A DNA stretch of 12,016 bases from Bacillota bacterium (GTDB lineage Bacteria; Bacillota; Clostridia; Tissierellales; Peptoniphilaceae), in NCBI GenBank assembly GCA_023443025.1, contig JAEZWM010000050.1:1-12016 (forward strand), given 5' to 3'. Under the pieces are notes generated by a model. It was not told the DNA's origin and made no database searches. It saw only the letters and a program-made list of their open reading frames with translations. This document shows positions 6,218 through 12,016 of the stretch, piece after piece. The first letter of the stretch is position 1; the number at the start of each line of letters is the position of its first letter. The translations under genes were made by a program, and so were the position numbers.

Positions 6218-6745
6218 TTAGATTTCTCTGGTCATATCTTTTTTACTTGGGTTTACTTTTTCTTTTACTTTCCTTTTGACTTTCTCTTTTGTCTTATCCT
6301 TGTTATTGGATAGGTCTTTGTATTTCTTTATTTGTTTTAGGATACTTTCTTTTTCTTTTTTATTTTCCTTGGCTATGACTTGTTTAAAGGCATATTCCAT
6401 TACTTTTATGTCTTTGGCTTGGAAGAATATTTCATAGTTTTGGCTTTCTTTGTTTTTCATTACTGAGAAACTTACTCCAAGTTTGTTTAGTTCTTTTTTT
6501 AAGTCTTTGAGTCCGCTTTGATCTATGCTTATATTTTCTAGTTGTCCTTTTTTATATAAGTCTTTTATTTTCATTTCATCTCCCATAAGGCTTTTTAGGT
6601 TTCCATTTGCTTTTTCTAAGGTATCATTCATCTTTTTTCTTATTTCTTTTTCTAATTTGATTGATTCTTTTGCTGCCTTTATTGTGTATGTTATTATGGT
6701 TTGTGCTGCTTGACCTGCTTCTTTGCTTATTTCTTCGTTTATCAT
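6218..6745 (-). CDS. PcfB-family (DUF3801) coupling-protein adaptor
   Basis: 175 aa. The N-terminus (MINEEISKEAGQAAQTIITYTIKAAKESIKLEKEI) is helical. The core (about 70-130) contains KDLYKKGQLENISI, LKKELNKLGVSFSVMKNKES and YEIFFQAKDIKVMEYAFKQV, the recognisable pattern of PcfB/DUF3801 proteins. The C-terminus is a very basic, Lys-rich tail. PcfB of plasmid pCF10 works with the coupling ATPase PcfC (VirD4-like) to bring the relaxosome to the mating channel. In most ICEs a virD4/tcpA gene follows pcfB immediately; here none does, and the next genes are a replication-gene remnant and the ORF6N gene. That suggests the element relies on a coupling protein supplied in trans. ATCTCC-type complement (GGAGAT) provides the ribosome site before ATG 6745. 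Confidence 0.82.
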   Translation of the reverse strand: MINEEISKEAGQAAQTIITYTIKAAKESIKLEKEIRKKMNDTLEKANGNLKSLMGDEMKIKDLYKKGQLENISIDQSGLKDLKKELNKLGVSFSVMKNKESQNYEIFFQAKDIKVMEYAFKQVIAKENKKEKESILKQIKKYKDLSNNKDKTKEKVKRKVKEKVNPSKKDMTREI

Positions 6746-6768
6746 GTTTTATCTCCTTTGTTTGAATT

Positions 6769-6812
6769 AAAAAAAAGGAAGTATAGGCTTTAATTTTTCT
6801 ATACTTCCCTTT
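6769..6812 (-). terminator. Intrinsic terminator/attenuator hairpin upstream of the PcfB-like gene
   Basis: A 10-bp perfect stem (GGAAGTATAG 6777-6786 with CTATACTTCC 6799-6808) has a 12-nt loop, followed on the minus strand by eight T (6776-6769). The U-tract ends 23 nt before the PcfB-like start codon. Stem sequence differs from the other three hairpins, but the loop TAGAAAAATTAAA pattern is shared. Confidence 0.85.
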
Positions 6813-6925
6813 TACTGTTTTTATTTTGTTGTTGGTGGTGGAATGCTTTATTTTGATGTTTATATAGCTTTCTTAGGTATTTGTACCTTTTATTGTTTTT
6901 CTTCTCTTATTTTGCTTTTCCACCT

Positions 6926-7099
6926 TTAGTAGTTTGTGTGTGTTCTTTTGTCTGATAGATAGTTTTTCATGTTGGAATATAATATCTGCACTTCTTCATT
7001 GTTCATTGATTTTATTTCTTCTGTGCTTTTATATGTTTTGTATGTTCCATCTTGATCTGCTTTTATGAGTTCATTTATTAGCTCTTGTCTTTTATTCAT
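6926..7099 (-). CDS. Small hypothetical protein between relaxase and PcfB-like genes (57 aa)
   Basis: The ORF has a textbook ribosome site (AGGAGG at 7107-7112) before ATG 7099. It reads MNKRQELINELIKADQDGTY and continues for 57 residues through EEIKSMNNEEVQILYSNMKN to a stop at 6926. It is polar and predicted helical, with no membrane segment or known motif. I do not recognise the family. It lies in the mobilization gene cluster, between the relaxase (stop 7173) and the PcfB-like gene, so an accessory mobilization role is possible. About 155 bp of non-coding sequence follow to the start of the PcfB-like gene, containing a GGTGGAA/TTCCACC long-range pairing (6837-6843 with 6918-6924) and the terminator. 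Confidence 0.7.
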   Translation of the reverse strand: MNKRQELINELIKADQDGTYKTYKSTEEIKSMNNEEVQILYSNMKNYLSDKRTHTNY

Positions 7100-7172
7100 C
7101 TCTATTACCTCCTAGATCTGCCTTTATTTTCTTGGTCATATTATATCTTGGATAAGATATTTTTACCAGGTC

Positions 7173-8807
7173 TTATATTTCTTGATTTTTATAATAGTCT
7201 TTAGTCATTTGTCTTTTTTTATTAAAGCTATCACTATCTTGCTTATACTCTTTTATCTTTTCTATGATGCTTTCTTTTTCTCCTCTCTTGATTGCCTTGT
7301 CAATTTCTATTGATAGGTCGATACCATATTCTTTGTTCACTACTTCTACTGCATATTTAATATGATTTATTTCCTTGTATCTTTCCCTTATCTTTTCTGA
7401 CTCTGTATTTAATTTACTGATTTCATCTTCTAAGTTTTTAATTTCTCCTAACCATTCTTTTTCTCTTAAATTTTTCTTTCCACTGATTTTTTCAATTAAG
7501 GTTCTTGCCCTTATATATTGGTCTATTTCCTTTTGATTATTCTTGTAGAAGCTTTCTTTGAATATTTTCTTGCTTTCATAGTCTTGGTAGGTTGCTTTTG
7601 TTTTTCTTACAGTCTTTGCATAGGCTAAACACTTATTAAGGTCTTCTATCTTTTGACTATTTTCTTTTATGGTCTTATATATTTCAGAGTTTTTACTTCT
7701 TAATGTATTTATATGTCCTTGTAGGTCTGATATGGTTTTTATTTTGTTTTCTCTTAGATAATTTATTCCACTTGCATATCTTTTTAGATCATAGATTGCT
7801 TTGTTTCTTTTCCCATAAAATGATAATTCAGCTCTATTATTTTCTTGCATTTCTTGATAGAAGCTTAAATATTCATAGAGGTTAAAGAGTCCTGATTCAT
7901 TTTCGATTTGCTTTTTACTTTGGTCTTTATATTCCCTATATGATTCTTTTAGTTTATCTTTGAAGTCTGCTAACCAAGATGTTATTTTCTTTATTTCATT
8001 GCCTATGTTTTTTAATAGTTCATTCTGTTTTTTTATTTCACGATTTATATCTCCTTTTTCCGTCCTTATTCCTTTTCTTTCCATTGCACTAGCACTTGCT
8101 CCTAAATGTATTGTTGGTATTTGTTTTATGCCTTGTCTTTTAAAACTTCTATGGTCTACTCTTTTTTCTGCTCCTACTCTTTCTAAATATTTGTTACAAA
8201 GATTAGAAAAGTTTTCTCTCCATTTTTCTACATTGCCTTTATCGTTCCAGCTTGTTAGTTCTACTTTTCTTGTCTTTGGTTTTCCATTTTTGTTTAATAC
8301 TTTTTCTCCTTTTTCATCTAGGATATATTCTTTTTTTGACTTTGCTAAGAACTCTCCTTTTTCGTTTATGGGTCGCATTATGGTCATTATATGACAATGG
8401 ATATTTCCATTTTTATCTTGACTCTCATCATGAATTGCATAATCTACTATCATTCCTTGTGATGTTAGATTTTCTTTTATAAATCTTTCAACTAGGTTTT
8501 TATTTTCACTTAAAGATAATTCTTTTGGTAGTCCTATTATGAATTGTCTTGCTAGTTGTGCATTAGAATTTTTTTCTGCCATTTCTACTTTATTCCATAA
8601 GATCGGCCTATCATTAAATTCTTTTGGTATATGATCAGGTAATATTATATTTTTTACTAATACTTTTTCTTTTCTTGTATAGTCATGGGTTACTCCGTCC
8701 CATTCATTTTTTATTTTTTCTCCACTTATATATGCTGCACTTGCTACTGCACTTTTTCCTTTTCCTCTTGATATTATGTTTACTGAAAAATGAAAACTGT
8801 CTGCCAT
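7173..8807 (-). CDS. MobA/MobL-family relaxase (MOBQ type)
   Basis: 544 aa from ATG 8807, chosen because AAAGGAAG lies 8 nt upstream; a GTG at 8816 would overlap that ribosome site. The N-terminal relaxase domain starts FHFSVNIISRGKGKSAVASA followed by AYISGEK, with the probable catalytic tyrosine at Tyr26. The metal-binding triad appears in IHDESQDKNGNIHCHIM (His126, His137, His139). QFIIGLPKEL, VEKWRENFSNLCNKYL and HRSFKRQGI are further family motifs. The rest (about 250-544) is a long coiled-coil-rich region, longer than minimal MobL proteins. The enzyme nicks oriT, stays linked to the 5' end and leads single-stranded DNA into a mating channel. The oriT-like region lies directly upstream (8886-9135), as expected. 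Partners nearby are DUF3847 and the PcfB-like adaptor. Confidence 0.93.
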   Translation of the reverse strand: MADSFHFSVNIISRGKGKSAVASAAYISGEKIKNEWDGVTHDYTRKEKVLVKNIILPDHIPKEFNDRPILWNKVEMAEKNSNAQLARQFIIGLPKELSLSENKNLVERFIKENLTSQGMIVDYAIHDESQDKNGNIHCHIMTIMRPINEKGEFLAKSKKEYILDEKGEKVLNKNGKPKTRKVELTSWNDKGNVEKWRENFSNLCNKYLERVGAEKRVDHRSFKRQGIKQIPTIHLGASASAMERKGIRTEKGDINREIKKQNELLKNIGNEIKKITSWLADFKDKLKESYREYKDQSKKQIENESGLFNLYEYLSFYQEMQENNRAELSFYGKRNKAIYDLKRYASGINYLRENKIKTISDLQGHINTLRSKNSEIYKTIKENSQKIEDLNKCLAYAKTVRKTKATYQDYESKKIFKESFYKNNQKEIDQYIRARTLIEKISGKKNLREKEWLGEIKNLEDEISKLNTESEKIRERYKEINHIKYAVEVVNKEYGIDLSIEIDKAIKRGEKESIIEKIKEYKQDSDSFNKKRQMTKDYYKNQEI

Positions 8808-8885
8808 TTTTATCACTTCCTTTCTTTTTTTGTTGTTTTAGGTGGAGGCTTAATAGATTTTTATAGCCACTTTGTGAATGAGCGT

Positions 8886-9135
8886 TTTGAAATGATAGAA
8901 TAGAAAAAGCCGACTACTGAATTAATTTTTGTTGTTTCACCCTTACGGGTACAGGCAGTTAGTCGGCTTAATTGTTTTGTTCATTTCAAATTTTAAAAGT
9001 CAAGGGCGAGCGTTAGCGAGTTTATTTACCCTTGGCTTTTAAAAAGCGAATGGTTGTTGGTCGCTTCAGGGGTTTGGCTCTGCATGACGCAAGCACCCTT
9101 TAGGGTGTATAATTGCGCCCTTAGAAATCTAAGGG
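8886..9135 (+). other. oriT: Candidate origin of transfer (oriT) with MOBQ-like nic and a hairpin series
   Basis: This 340-bp gene-free region between the relaxase and DUF3847 genes is full of inverted repeats. A triple-nested structure has outer arms TTTGAAATGA/TCATTTCAAA (8886-8895, 8981-8990), middle arms AAGCCGACTA/TAGTCGGCTT (8907-8916, 8960-8969) and inner ACCC/GGGT (8939-8950). A 16-bp arm pair lies at 8991-9006 and 9029-9044 with one wobble; AAGCGA/TCGCTT at 9044-9066; CACCCT/AGGGTG at 9094-9107; CCCTTAGA/TCTAAGGG at 9118-9135. Between the last two lies TAATTGCGCCCTTAG, close to the MOBQ nic core TAAGTGCGCCCT, which predicts cleavage between 9117 and 9118. In that orientation the relaxase gene would be transferred last, the usual arrangement. 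On the minus strand the middle stem is followed by TTTTT and could also terminate DUF3847 transcripts. Confidence 0.78.
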
Positions 9136-9156
9136 AGATTTAATTATTATATTTTT

Positions 9157-9447
9157 CTAATTTTCTCTTATTATTTTTAGTGTTTCTTTAAATTCTTTTG
9201 TCTTTGTTGCTTCTTCTAGTAGGATTTTTATTTCTTCATCTGTTAGTTCTTCTGCATTTTCTATAAGGCTTTCTAAGATTGCTCCTCTTGTTATTAGTCT
9301 ATGAGTTCTTTCTTTTCTTCTTTTTACTATGTCTTGTTTTAATATCTTTTTTTCTTGATTTTTTAGTTGCCTTAGTCTTTCTTCTGTGTCATCTATTTTA
9401 TCTTTTATTTCTTTTGACTCTTGTCTTATTTGTTCTAATTTTTTCAT
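9157..9447 (-). CDS. DUF3847-family protein, probable relaxosome accessory factor
   Basis: 96 aa. The N-terminal half is a coiled coil (EQIRQESKEIKDKIDDTEER, LRQLKNQEKKI), followed by a basic RRKERTHRLITRGAILESLI segment and an acidic C-terminal part (LTDEEIKILLEEATKT). This combination matches the DUF3847 family commonly encoded beside MobA/MobL relaxases in Firmicute mobile elements. The position across the oriT from the relaxase suggests a small DNA-binding accessory protein of the relaxosome, like MobC-type proteins; this is inference from context. The ribosome site AAAGGAGTTAGG precedes ATG 9447 and a terminator-type hairpin lies 24 nt further upstream. Confidence 0.82.
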   Translation of the reverse strand: MKKLEQIRQESKEIKDKIDDTEERLRQLKNQEKKILKQDIVKRRKERTHRLITRGAILESLIENAEELTDEEIKILLEEATKTKEFKETLKIIREN

Positions 9448-9470
9448 ACCTAACTCCTTTCTTGTAATAT

Positions 9471-9504
9471 AAAAAGACGATAGAGTTTTTAATTTCTATC
9501 GCCT
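9471..9504 (-). terminator. Intrinsic terminator/attenuator hairpin between ABC-F and DUF3847 genes
   Basis: On the minus strand AGGCGATAGA (9504-9495) pairs with TCTATCGTCT (9484-9475), followed by five T (9475-9471). One pair is G·U in minus-strand RNA but A·C in plus-strand RNA. It starts 13 nt after the ABC-F stop codon, so it probably ends that transcript, and its sequence is close to the hairpins at 3875-3915 and 4732-4765. Confidence 0.82.
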
Positions 9505-9516
9505 AGGCTATATATC

Positions 9517-11079
9517 CTATTTGTTTTTCTGACTTAATAAATTTTTATATTCTTCCTCCAAGTCTTCTCTTTCACTCTTTGGAATTTCCATAGCAAGTCG
9601 ATTGCTTATCGCCGTTAATCTAAAATCTATAAGAAAATCTTCAGAACTTGTCTTTTTAGAAGATCTTGCTTTACTTTCTCTATACTGGCTCAGATTTCCA
9701 ATGAATCTATTAAGTTTTTTATTCTCAATCATCAACAATTCATCTGCTAAGTTATTTATAAATGAAATATCATGAGTAACAAAAAGTATTGGTCTATCAT
9801 AGTATTTTAACAATCCCTCAAGAGCTTCTATTGCCCTTATATCTAAAAAGTTTGTTGGCTCGTCCATAATTATAAAATTAAAGTCTGATGTTATTAGTTT
9901 AGCTAATTTTACCTTTGCTCTCTCTCCATCACTAAGAATATTTATATCTTTAAATACGTCATTTCTTTTAAAACCTAATCTTGCTAAGATTATCCTTGTT
10001 ATAGACTGATCATAAATTGAAGTTTCTAATACATTTTCTAAGATAGAATTTAATGGATTTAATCTTTCTCCTAATTGACTATAGTAACCAATTTTCAAGT
10101 TTGGATGAACCCACACTTCTTTATTTATAATCATATTTATAAGGGTAGTTTTGCCTGAACCATTAATACCTAATAAAGCTATCTTCCTATTATTTTCTAT
10201 TTCCAATTTTGCATTATTAAAAATAACTTTATCTCCAAATCTTTTATTAAGTTTTTCCGACCTAATCAAAATTTTTGAATGGATTTTTCTATTTTCAGGC
10301 ATTGAAAGCTCAATTGCTTTTTCTTCTTTAGGTCTTTCTTTAACTTCTAATTGATTAATTCTTGATTCAATAGCTTTTACTTGTTTATCAAGTTTTTTCT
10401 TATTTTCTTGACCACCCATTTTATGCAGTCTTGCTTCGGAATTCCCCATTCTTTTAGGTGTTGTTTTTACCCTTGAAGACTGTTTTTTTATATCACTTGC
10501 TACACTTAATAGTCTATTCTTTTCAGAAATATAATTGAAATATTCTCTTTGTAGAAATTTTTGTCTTTTTATTCTCTCCTCAAGGTAGAACGTATAATTT
10601 CCATTATAAACTTCTAAACTTTTATTTGATAATTCAAAAATTTTATCACAAGTTTGATTAATAAAATCACGGTCGTGAGAAATAATTATAAATCCCTTGT
10701 TTCTATTTTTTAATTCTTTTACTAATTTTTCTTTCTGATCTATATCTAAGTGTGATGTTGGCTCATCTATTAAAAGAAAACTTTCCTCTTTTAATAAAAC
10801 TTCATCTAATCTTAGCCTTTGATATTCACCAGGGCTGTAAGATTTTTGAACTTTTAAATCATTCTTTTCATTATTTAATAAAGAATTAATTTTCATCTTT
10901 ACATCTACATAACCACTATATTCAGTATCTATTCCTAAAAGTATTCTAAATAGTGTTGTTTTGCCAACTCCATTATTTCCTATTAGTCCTATCATTTCAT
11001 CTTCATTTATGCTTAGTTTTTCAATGAAAAACAATTCTCTTGTTCCAACTTCCTTTTTTAATTTGTCAATATATATCAT
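9517..11079 (-). CDS. ABC-F ATPase, probable ribosomal-protection antibiotic resistance protein (Vga/Lsa-like)
   Basis: 520 aa with two ABC domains and no membrane segments. NBD1 (1-160): Walker A GNNGVGKTT (Lys40), signature SPGE in SYSPGEYQRLRL (80-91), Walker B LLIDEPTSHLD, His135 of the switch. Basic interdomain linker (about 165-265) with KKQSSRVKTTPKRMGNSEAR. NBD2 (270-470): Walker A GINGSGKTT (Lys310), signature LSDGERAKVKLA, Walker B FIIMDEPTNFLD. A C-terminal extension of about 50 residues follows. Only about 40 residues separate Walker A and signature in NBD1. That shortened NBD1, the linker and the C-terminal helix are the layout of Vga/Lsa/Msr-type proteins, which displace ribosome-bound lincosamide, streptogramin A, pleuromutilin or macrolide drugs. 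Drug spectrum cannot be read from sequence. A leader peptide and hairpin precede it, supporting a resistance role. The NBD1 signature has Pro where SGGE is usual. Confidence 0.88.
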   Translation of the reverse strand: MIYIDKLKKEVGTRELFFIEKLSINEDEMIGLIGNNGVGKTTLFRILLGIDTEYSGYVDVKMKINSLLNNEKNDLKVQKSYSPGEYQRLRLDEVLLKEESFLLIDEPTSHLDIDQKEKLVKELKNRNKGFIIISHDRDFINQTCDKIFELSNKSLEVYNGNYTFYLEERIKRQKFLQREYFNYISEKNRLLSVASDIKKQSSRVKTTPKRMGNSEARLHKMGGQENKKKLDKQVKAIESRINQLEVKERPKEEKAIELSMPENRKIHSKILIRSEKLNKRFGDKVIFNNAKLEIENNRKIALLGINGSGKTTLINMIINKEVWVHPNLKIGYYSQLGERLNPLNSILENVLETSIYDQSITRIILARLGFKRNDVFKDINILSDGERAKVKLAKLITSDFNFIIMDEPTNFLDIRAIEALEGLLKYYDRPILFVTHDISFINNLADELLMIENKKLNRFIGNLSQYRESKARSSKKTSSEDFLIDFRLTAISNRLAMEIPKSEREDLEEEYKNLLSQKNK

Positions 11080-11083
11080 AAAT

Positions 11084-11116
11084 CCTCCTCTATTTTTTGA
11101 GAGGACTTAACCTCTC
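11084..11116 (-). promoter_or_regulatory. Attenuator-like hairpin able to compete for the ABC-F ribosome binding site
   Basis: In the minus-strand transcript GAGAGG (11116-11111) and CCUCUC (11104-11099) form a 6-bp stem with loop UUAAGU. The ribosome site AGAGGAGG (11091-11084) lies 7 nt after it. The 3' arm CCUCU is also complementary to the AGAGG of the ribosome site, so two exclusive folds are possible. The hairpin starts 3 nt after the leader-peptide stop codon. No U-tract follows, so translational rather than transcriptional attenuation is the better guess. Confidence 0.6.
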
Positions 11117-11119
11117 TAA

Positions 11120-11149
11120 CTATTTAAAAGAAAATTTATAAATTGCCAT
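11120..11149 (-). CDS. 9-codon leader peptide of the ABC-F gene
   Basis: AGGAGG at 11159-11164 stands 9 nt before an ATG that encodes MAIYKFSFK and a TAG stop at 11120. A near-perfect ribosome site driving such a tiny ORF, directly before a hairpin and a resistance-type gene, is the classic layout of drug-sensing leader peptides (as for erm, msr and other ABC-F genes). Ribosome stalling on this peptide is inferred, not shown. Confidence 0.65.
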   Translation of the reverse strand: MAIYKFSFK

Positions 11150-11186
11150 TGCTCTGTACCTCCTAGATATCTTAATTTCCTATAAT

Positions 11187-11216
11187 ATTATAGTGCCAAC
11201 TTCTTCCATTTCCTAA
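11187..11216 (-). promoter_or_regulatory. Possible promoter of the ABC-F leader
   Basis: On the minus strand a consensus TATAAT (11192-11187) lies 18 nt after TTAGGA (11216-11211, weak -35). It is within the 3' end of the 54-aa ORF and about 23 nt upstream of the leader-peptide ribosome site, a sensible spacing. TATAATATTATA here is also palindromic. Confidence 0.45.
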
Positions 11217-11352
11217 TCTTAGTTCTAAATGTTCCAAAGGGAGCTACTGTATTTACATGAAGAAACTTATATACTTCCCAAGTAGCAGTTTTGGTTGCTC
11301 CATCTGACCATTTTCTCATATGAGCTTTAGATATCTCTTCTTCATTAATCAT
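11188..11352 (-). CDS. Hypothetical 54-aa protein upstream of the ABC-F gene
   Basis: The ORF reads MINEEEISKAHMRKWSDGAT and continues through WEVYKFLHVNTVAPFGTFRT to a basic, Trp-containing end (KIRKWKKLAL) at 11188. The amino-acid composition, including two Trp and a Pro-Phe-Gly turn, looks more like real protein than chance translation of AT-rich DNA. However, the ribosome site (GGGTGGGATAG) is atypical. It could be a small gene or the surviving C-terminal piece of a longer one. The family is not recognised. Confidence 0.45.
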   Translation of the reverse strand: MINEEEISKAHMRKWSDGATKTATWEVYKFLHVNTVAPFGTFRTKIRKWKKLAL

Positions 11353-11384
11353 CTATCCCACCCCCATATAAAACTAACTCTCAT

Positions 11385-11606
11385 TTAAATCTCATCATAT
11401 TTCTTTTTTAATTTATCCATGTGGTCAAGGTCAATCCACTCCTCGCTAAAGCCACAAGAAGTGCAAATATATCTATCTACAGACACTGCCGACATAATTG
11501 TATGTCCAGTCATAATATTATTTCCAGTTCCATAAGCTCCAGCAGATCCTGGCACAAATAAAATATCACTTCCTCCACACTTTGGGCATTTTCTCGTATT
11601 TTTCAT
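11385..11606 (-). CDS. Small double-CxxC zinc-ribbon protein
   Basis: 73 aa. CPKCGG near the N-terminus (residues 8-13) and YICTSCGFSEEW (about 47-58) form a four-cysteine zinc ribbon. Between them is a glycine-rich segment, PGSAGAYGTGNNIMTGHTIM. This pattern occurs in a widespread group of short uncharacterised Firmicute proteins; the function is unknown and nucleic-acid or protein binding is only implied by the zinc ribbon. The ribosome site AAAGGATAA precedes ATG 11606. The stop is 32 bp upstream of the 54-aa ORF start, on the same strand. Confidence 0.8.
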   Translation of the reverse strand: MKNTRKCPKCGGSDILFVPGSAGAYGTGNNIMTGHTIMSAVSVDRYICTSCGFSEEWIDLDHMDKLKKKYDEI

Positions 11607-11622
11607 AAATTATCCTTTCATT

Positions 11623-11792
11623 TTACATCACAGGGTCAATGTAACCCAAGTCCATTGCCTTGTTATAAGCTTCTATGGCATTACTTACACCTAGCTTGTC
11701 ATAAATATTAGCCAGGTGATTGCATTATCTATTCTTGCGATAACTTCCTGTGCCGCCACTTTGGCTTCTTTAAGTTCTTTTAGTCTGTCCAT
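11623..11792 (-). pseudogene. Decayed ORF: coiled-coil N-terminus joined out of frame to a TPR-like C-terminus
   Basis: With ribosome site TGGAGGG, ATG 11792 begins MDRLKELKEAKVAAQEVIAR and then hits a stop at 11691 after 33 codons. Shifting frame near 11715 gives LANIYDKLGVSNAIEAYNKA and MDLGYIDPVM with a stop at 11623, which has the spacing of a tetratricopeptide repeat. The two halves do not obviously belong to the same protein, so this is either a deletion fusion or a frameshifted short gene. Both frames look like genuine protein sequence. Confidence 0.5.
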
Positions 11793-11820
11793 GATTATCC
11801 CTCCAGTTATTTAAAAAGAT

Positions 11821-12016
11821 TTATACTCTCTTTTTTATACCCTTTTTTTTGCTAACAATTATCAAATCATCGTACGGCGGAAGATAGTGAATACAAATAG
11901 CTAAAATCAAAATGATTACTAAATAAACCGCAATTGATACAAGAGGATTTGCCGTTTCGTAAGCAGCTGCATAATCAACTAACTTATATCCGGCAGTAAT
12001 TGGAAAAAAGTTGGTT
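11821..12016 (-). CDS. C-terminal end of a membrane protein, runs off the right edge
   Basis: The last 65 codons are visible: NFFPITAGYKLVDYAAAYET, then a strongly hydrophobic helix SIAVYLVIILILAICIHYLP and a charged tail ending KKKGIKKRV. One transmembrane segment with a short basic cytoplasmic tail is the typical end of an ABC-2-type permease, but the fragment is too short to assign a family. Confidence 0.65.
   Translation of the reverse strand, partial: TNFFPITAGYKLVDYAAAYETANPLVSIAVYLVIILILAICIHYLPPYDDLIIVSKKKGIKKRV

Noticed and set aside
8808..8816. GTG start at 8816 for the relaxase
   Set aside because: It lies within the ribosome-site region that serves ATG 8807, and relaxases of this family begin at the later residue.
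7703..8866. Several plus-strand open frames over the relaxase gene
   Set aside because: Phe/Leu-rich translations are the mirror of Lys/Glu-rich relaxase codons; no ribosome sites or family resemblance.
9279..9467. Plus-strand 62-codon frame over the DUF3847 gene
   Set aside because: Almost only Leu/Phe/Val; complement of a Lys/Glu coiled coil.
11099..11116. Intrinsic terminator upstream of the ABC-F gene
   Set aside because: The hairpin is followed by A-residues, not U, in the minus-strand transcript; attenuation at translation fits better.
1..12016. rRNA, tRNA or insertion-sequence transposase genes
   Set aside because: No tRNA-like cloverleaf, rRNA stretch or DDE/HUH transposase was seen; the only recombinase is the serine integrase.

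Overview
The window is AT-rich, with strong GGAGG-type ribosome binding sites and almost every gene on the minus strand. Gene content points to an integrative conjugative/mobilizable region of a low-GC Firmicute, most likely an anaerobic clostridial or Peptoniphilaceae-type host. The host assignment is inference from composition and gene families; there is no rRNA or housekeeping gene to test it.

Layout, left to right (transcription runs right to left). (1) 1-1979 is part of a type IV secretion module of a Tn5252/CTn-like ICE: the start of a VirB4 ATPase, a PrgI-family membrane protein, a small membrane/coiled-coil protein, a VirB6/TrbL-like CD1112-family protein, and only the C-terminal 27 codons of a Maff2-family gene. 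(2) At 1980 that gene is abruptly joined to the end of a large serine recombinase (1980-3626). What follows reads as a second, mobilizable element: a 74-aa ORF, a replisome organizer, an ORF6N + PLD-like protein, a decayed second replisome organizer, a PcfB-like coupling adaptor, a 57-aa ORF, a MOBQ/MobL relaxase, a structured oriT with a recognisable nic-like sequence, and a DUF3847 protein. (3) 9517-11352 holds an antibiotic-resistance-type ABC-F gene with a 9-codon leader peptide and an attenuator-like hairpin, and a 54-aa ORF. (4) 11385-12016 has a zinc-ribbon protein, a decayed ORF and the end of a membrane protein.

How the pieces fit: the simplest reading is an integrative and mobilizable element (IME) nested by its serine recombinase inside the maff2 gene of a resident ICE. 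The IME has its own relaxase, oriT and PcfB-like adaptor but no coupling ATPase or mating channel in view. It probably borrows VirD4 and the type IV machinery of the ICE it interrupts. The rest of maff2 and the ICE virD4 gene, normally just upstream of maff2, are not in this window and should lie beyond the right edge if the element is intact.

Regulatory structure is unusually dense. Four related hairpins with minus-strand U-tracts sit just upstream of four genes. A tandem array of three 23-bp hairpin units with compensatory changes lies between the PcfB-like gene and the replisome-organizer remnant. A perfect inverted repeat overlaps the probable ORF6N promoter. The ABC-F gene has a leader-peptide arrangement typical of drug-induced resistance genes.
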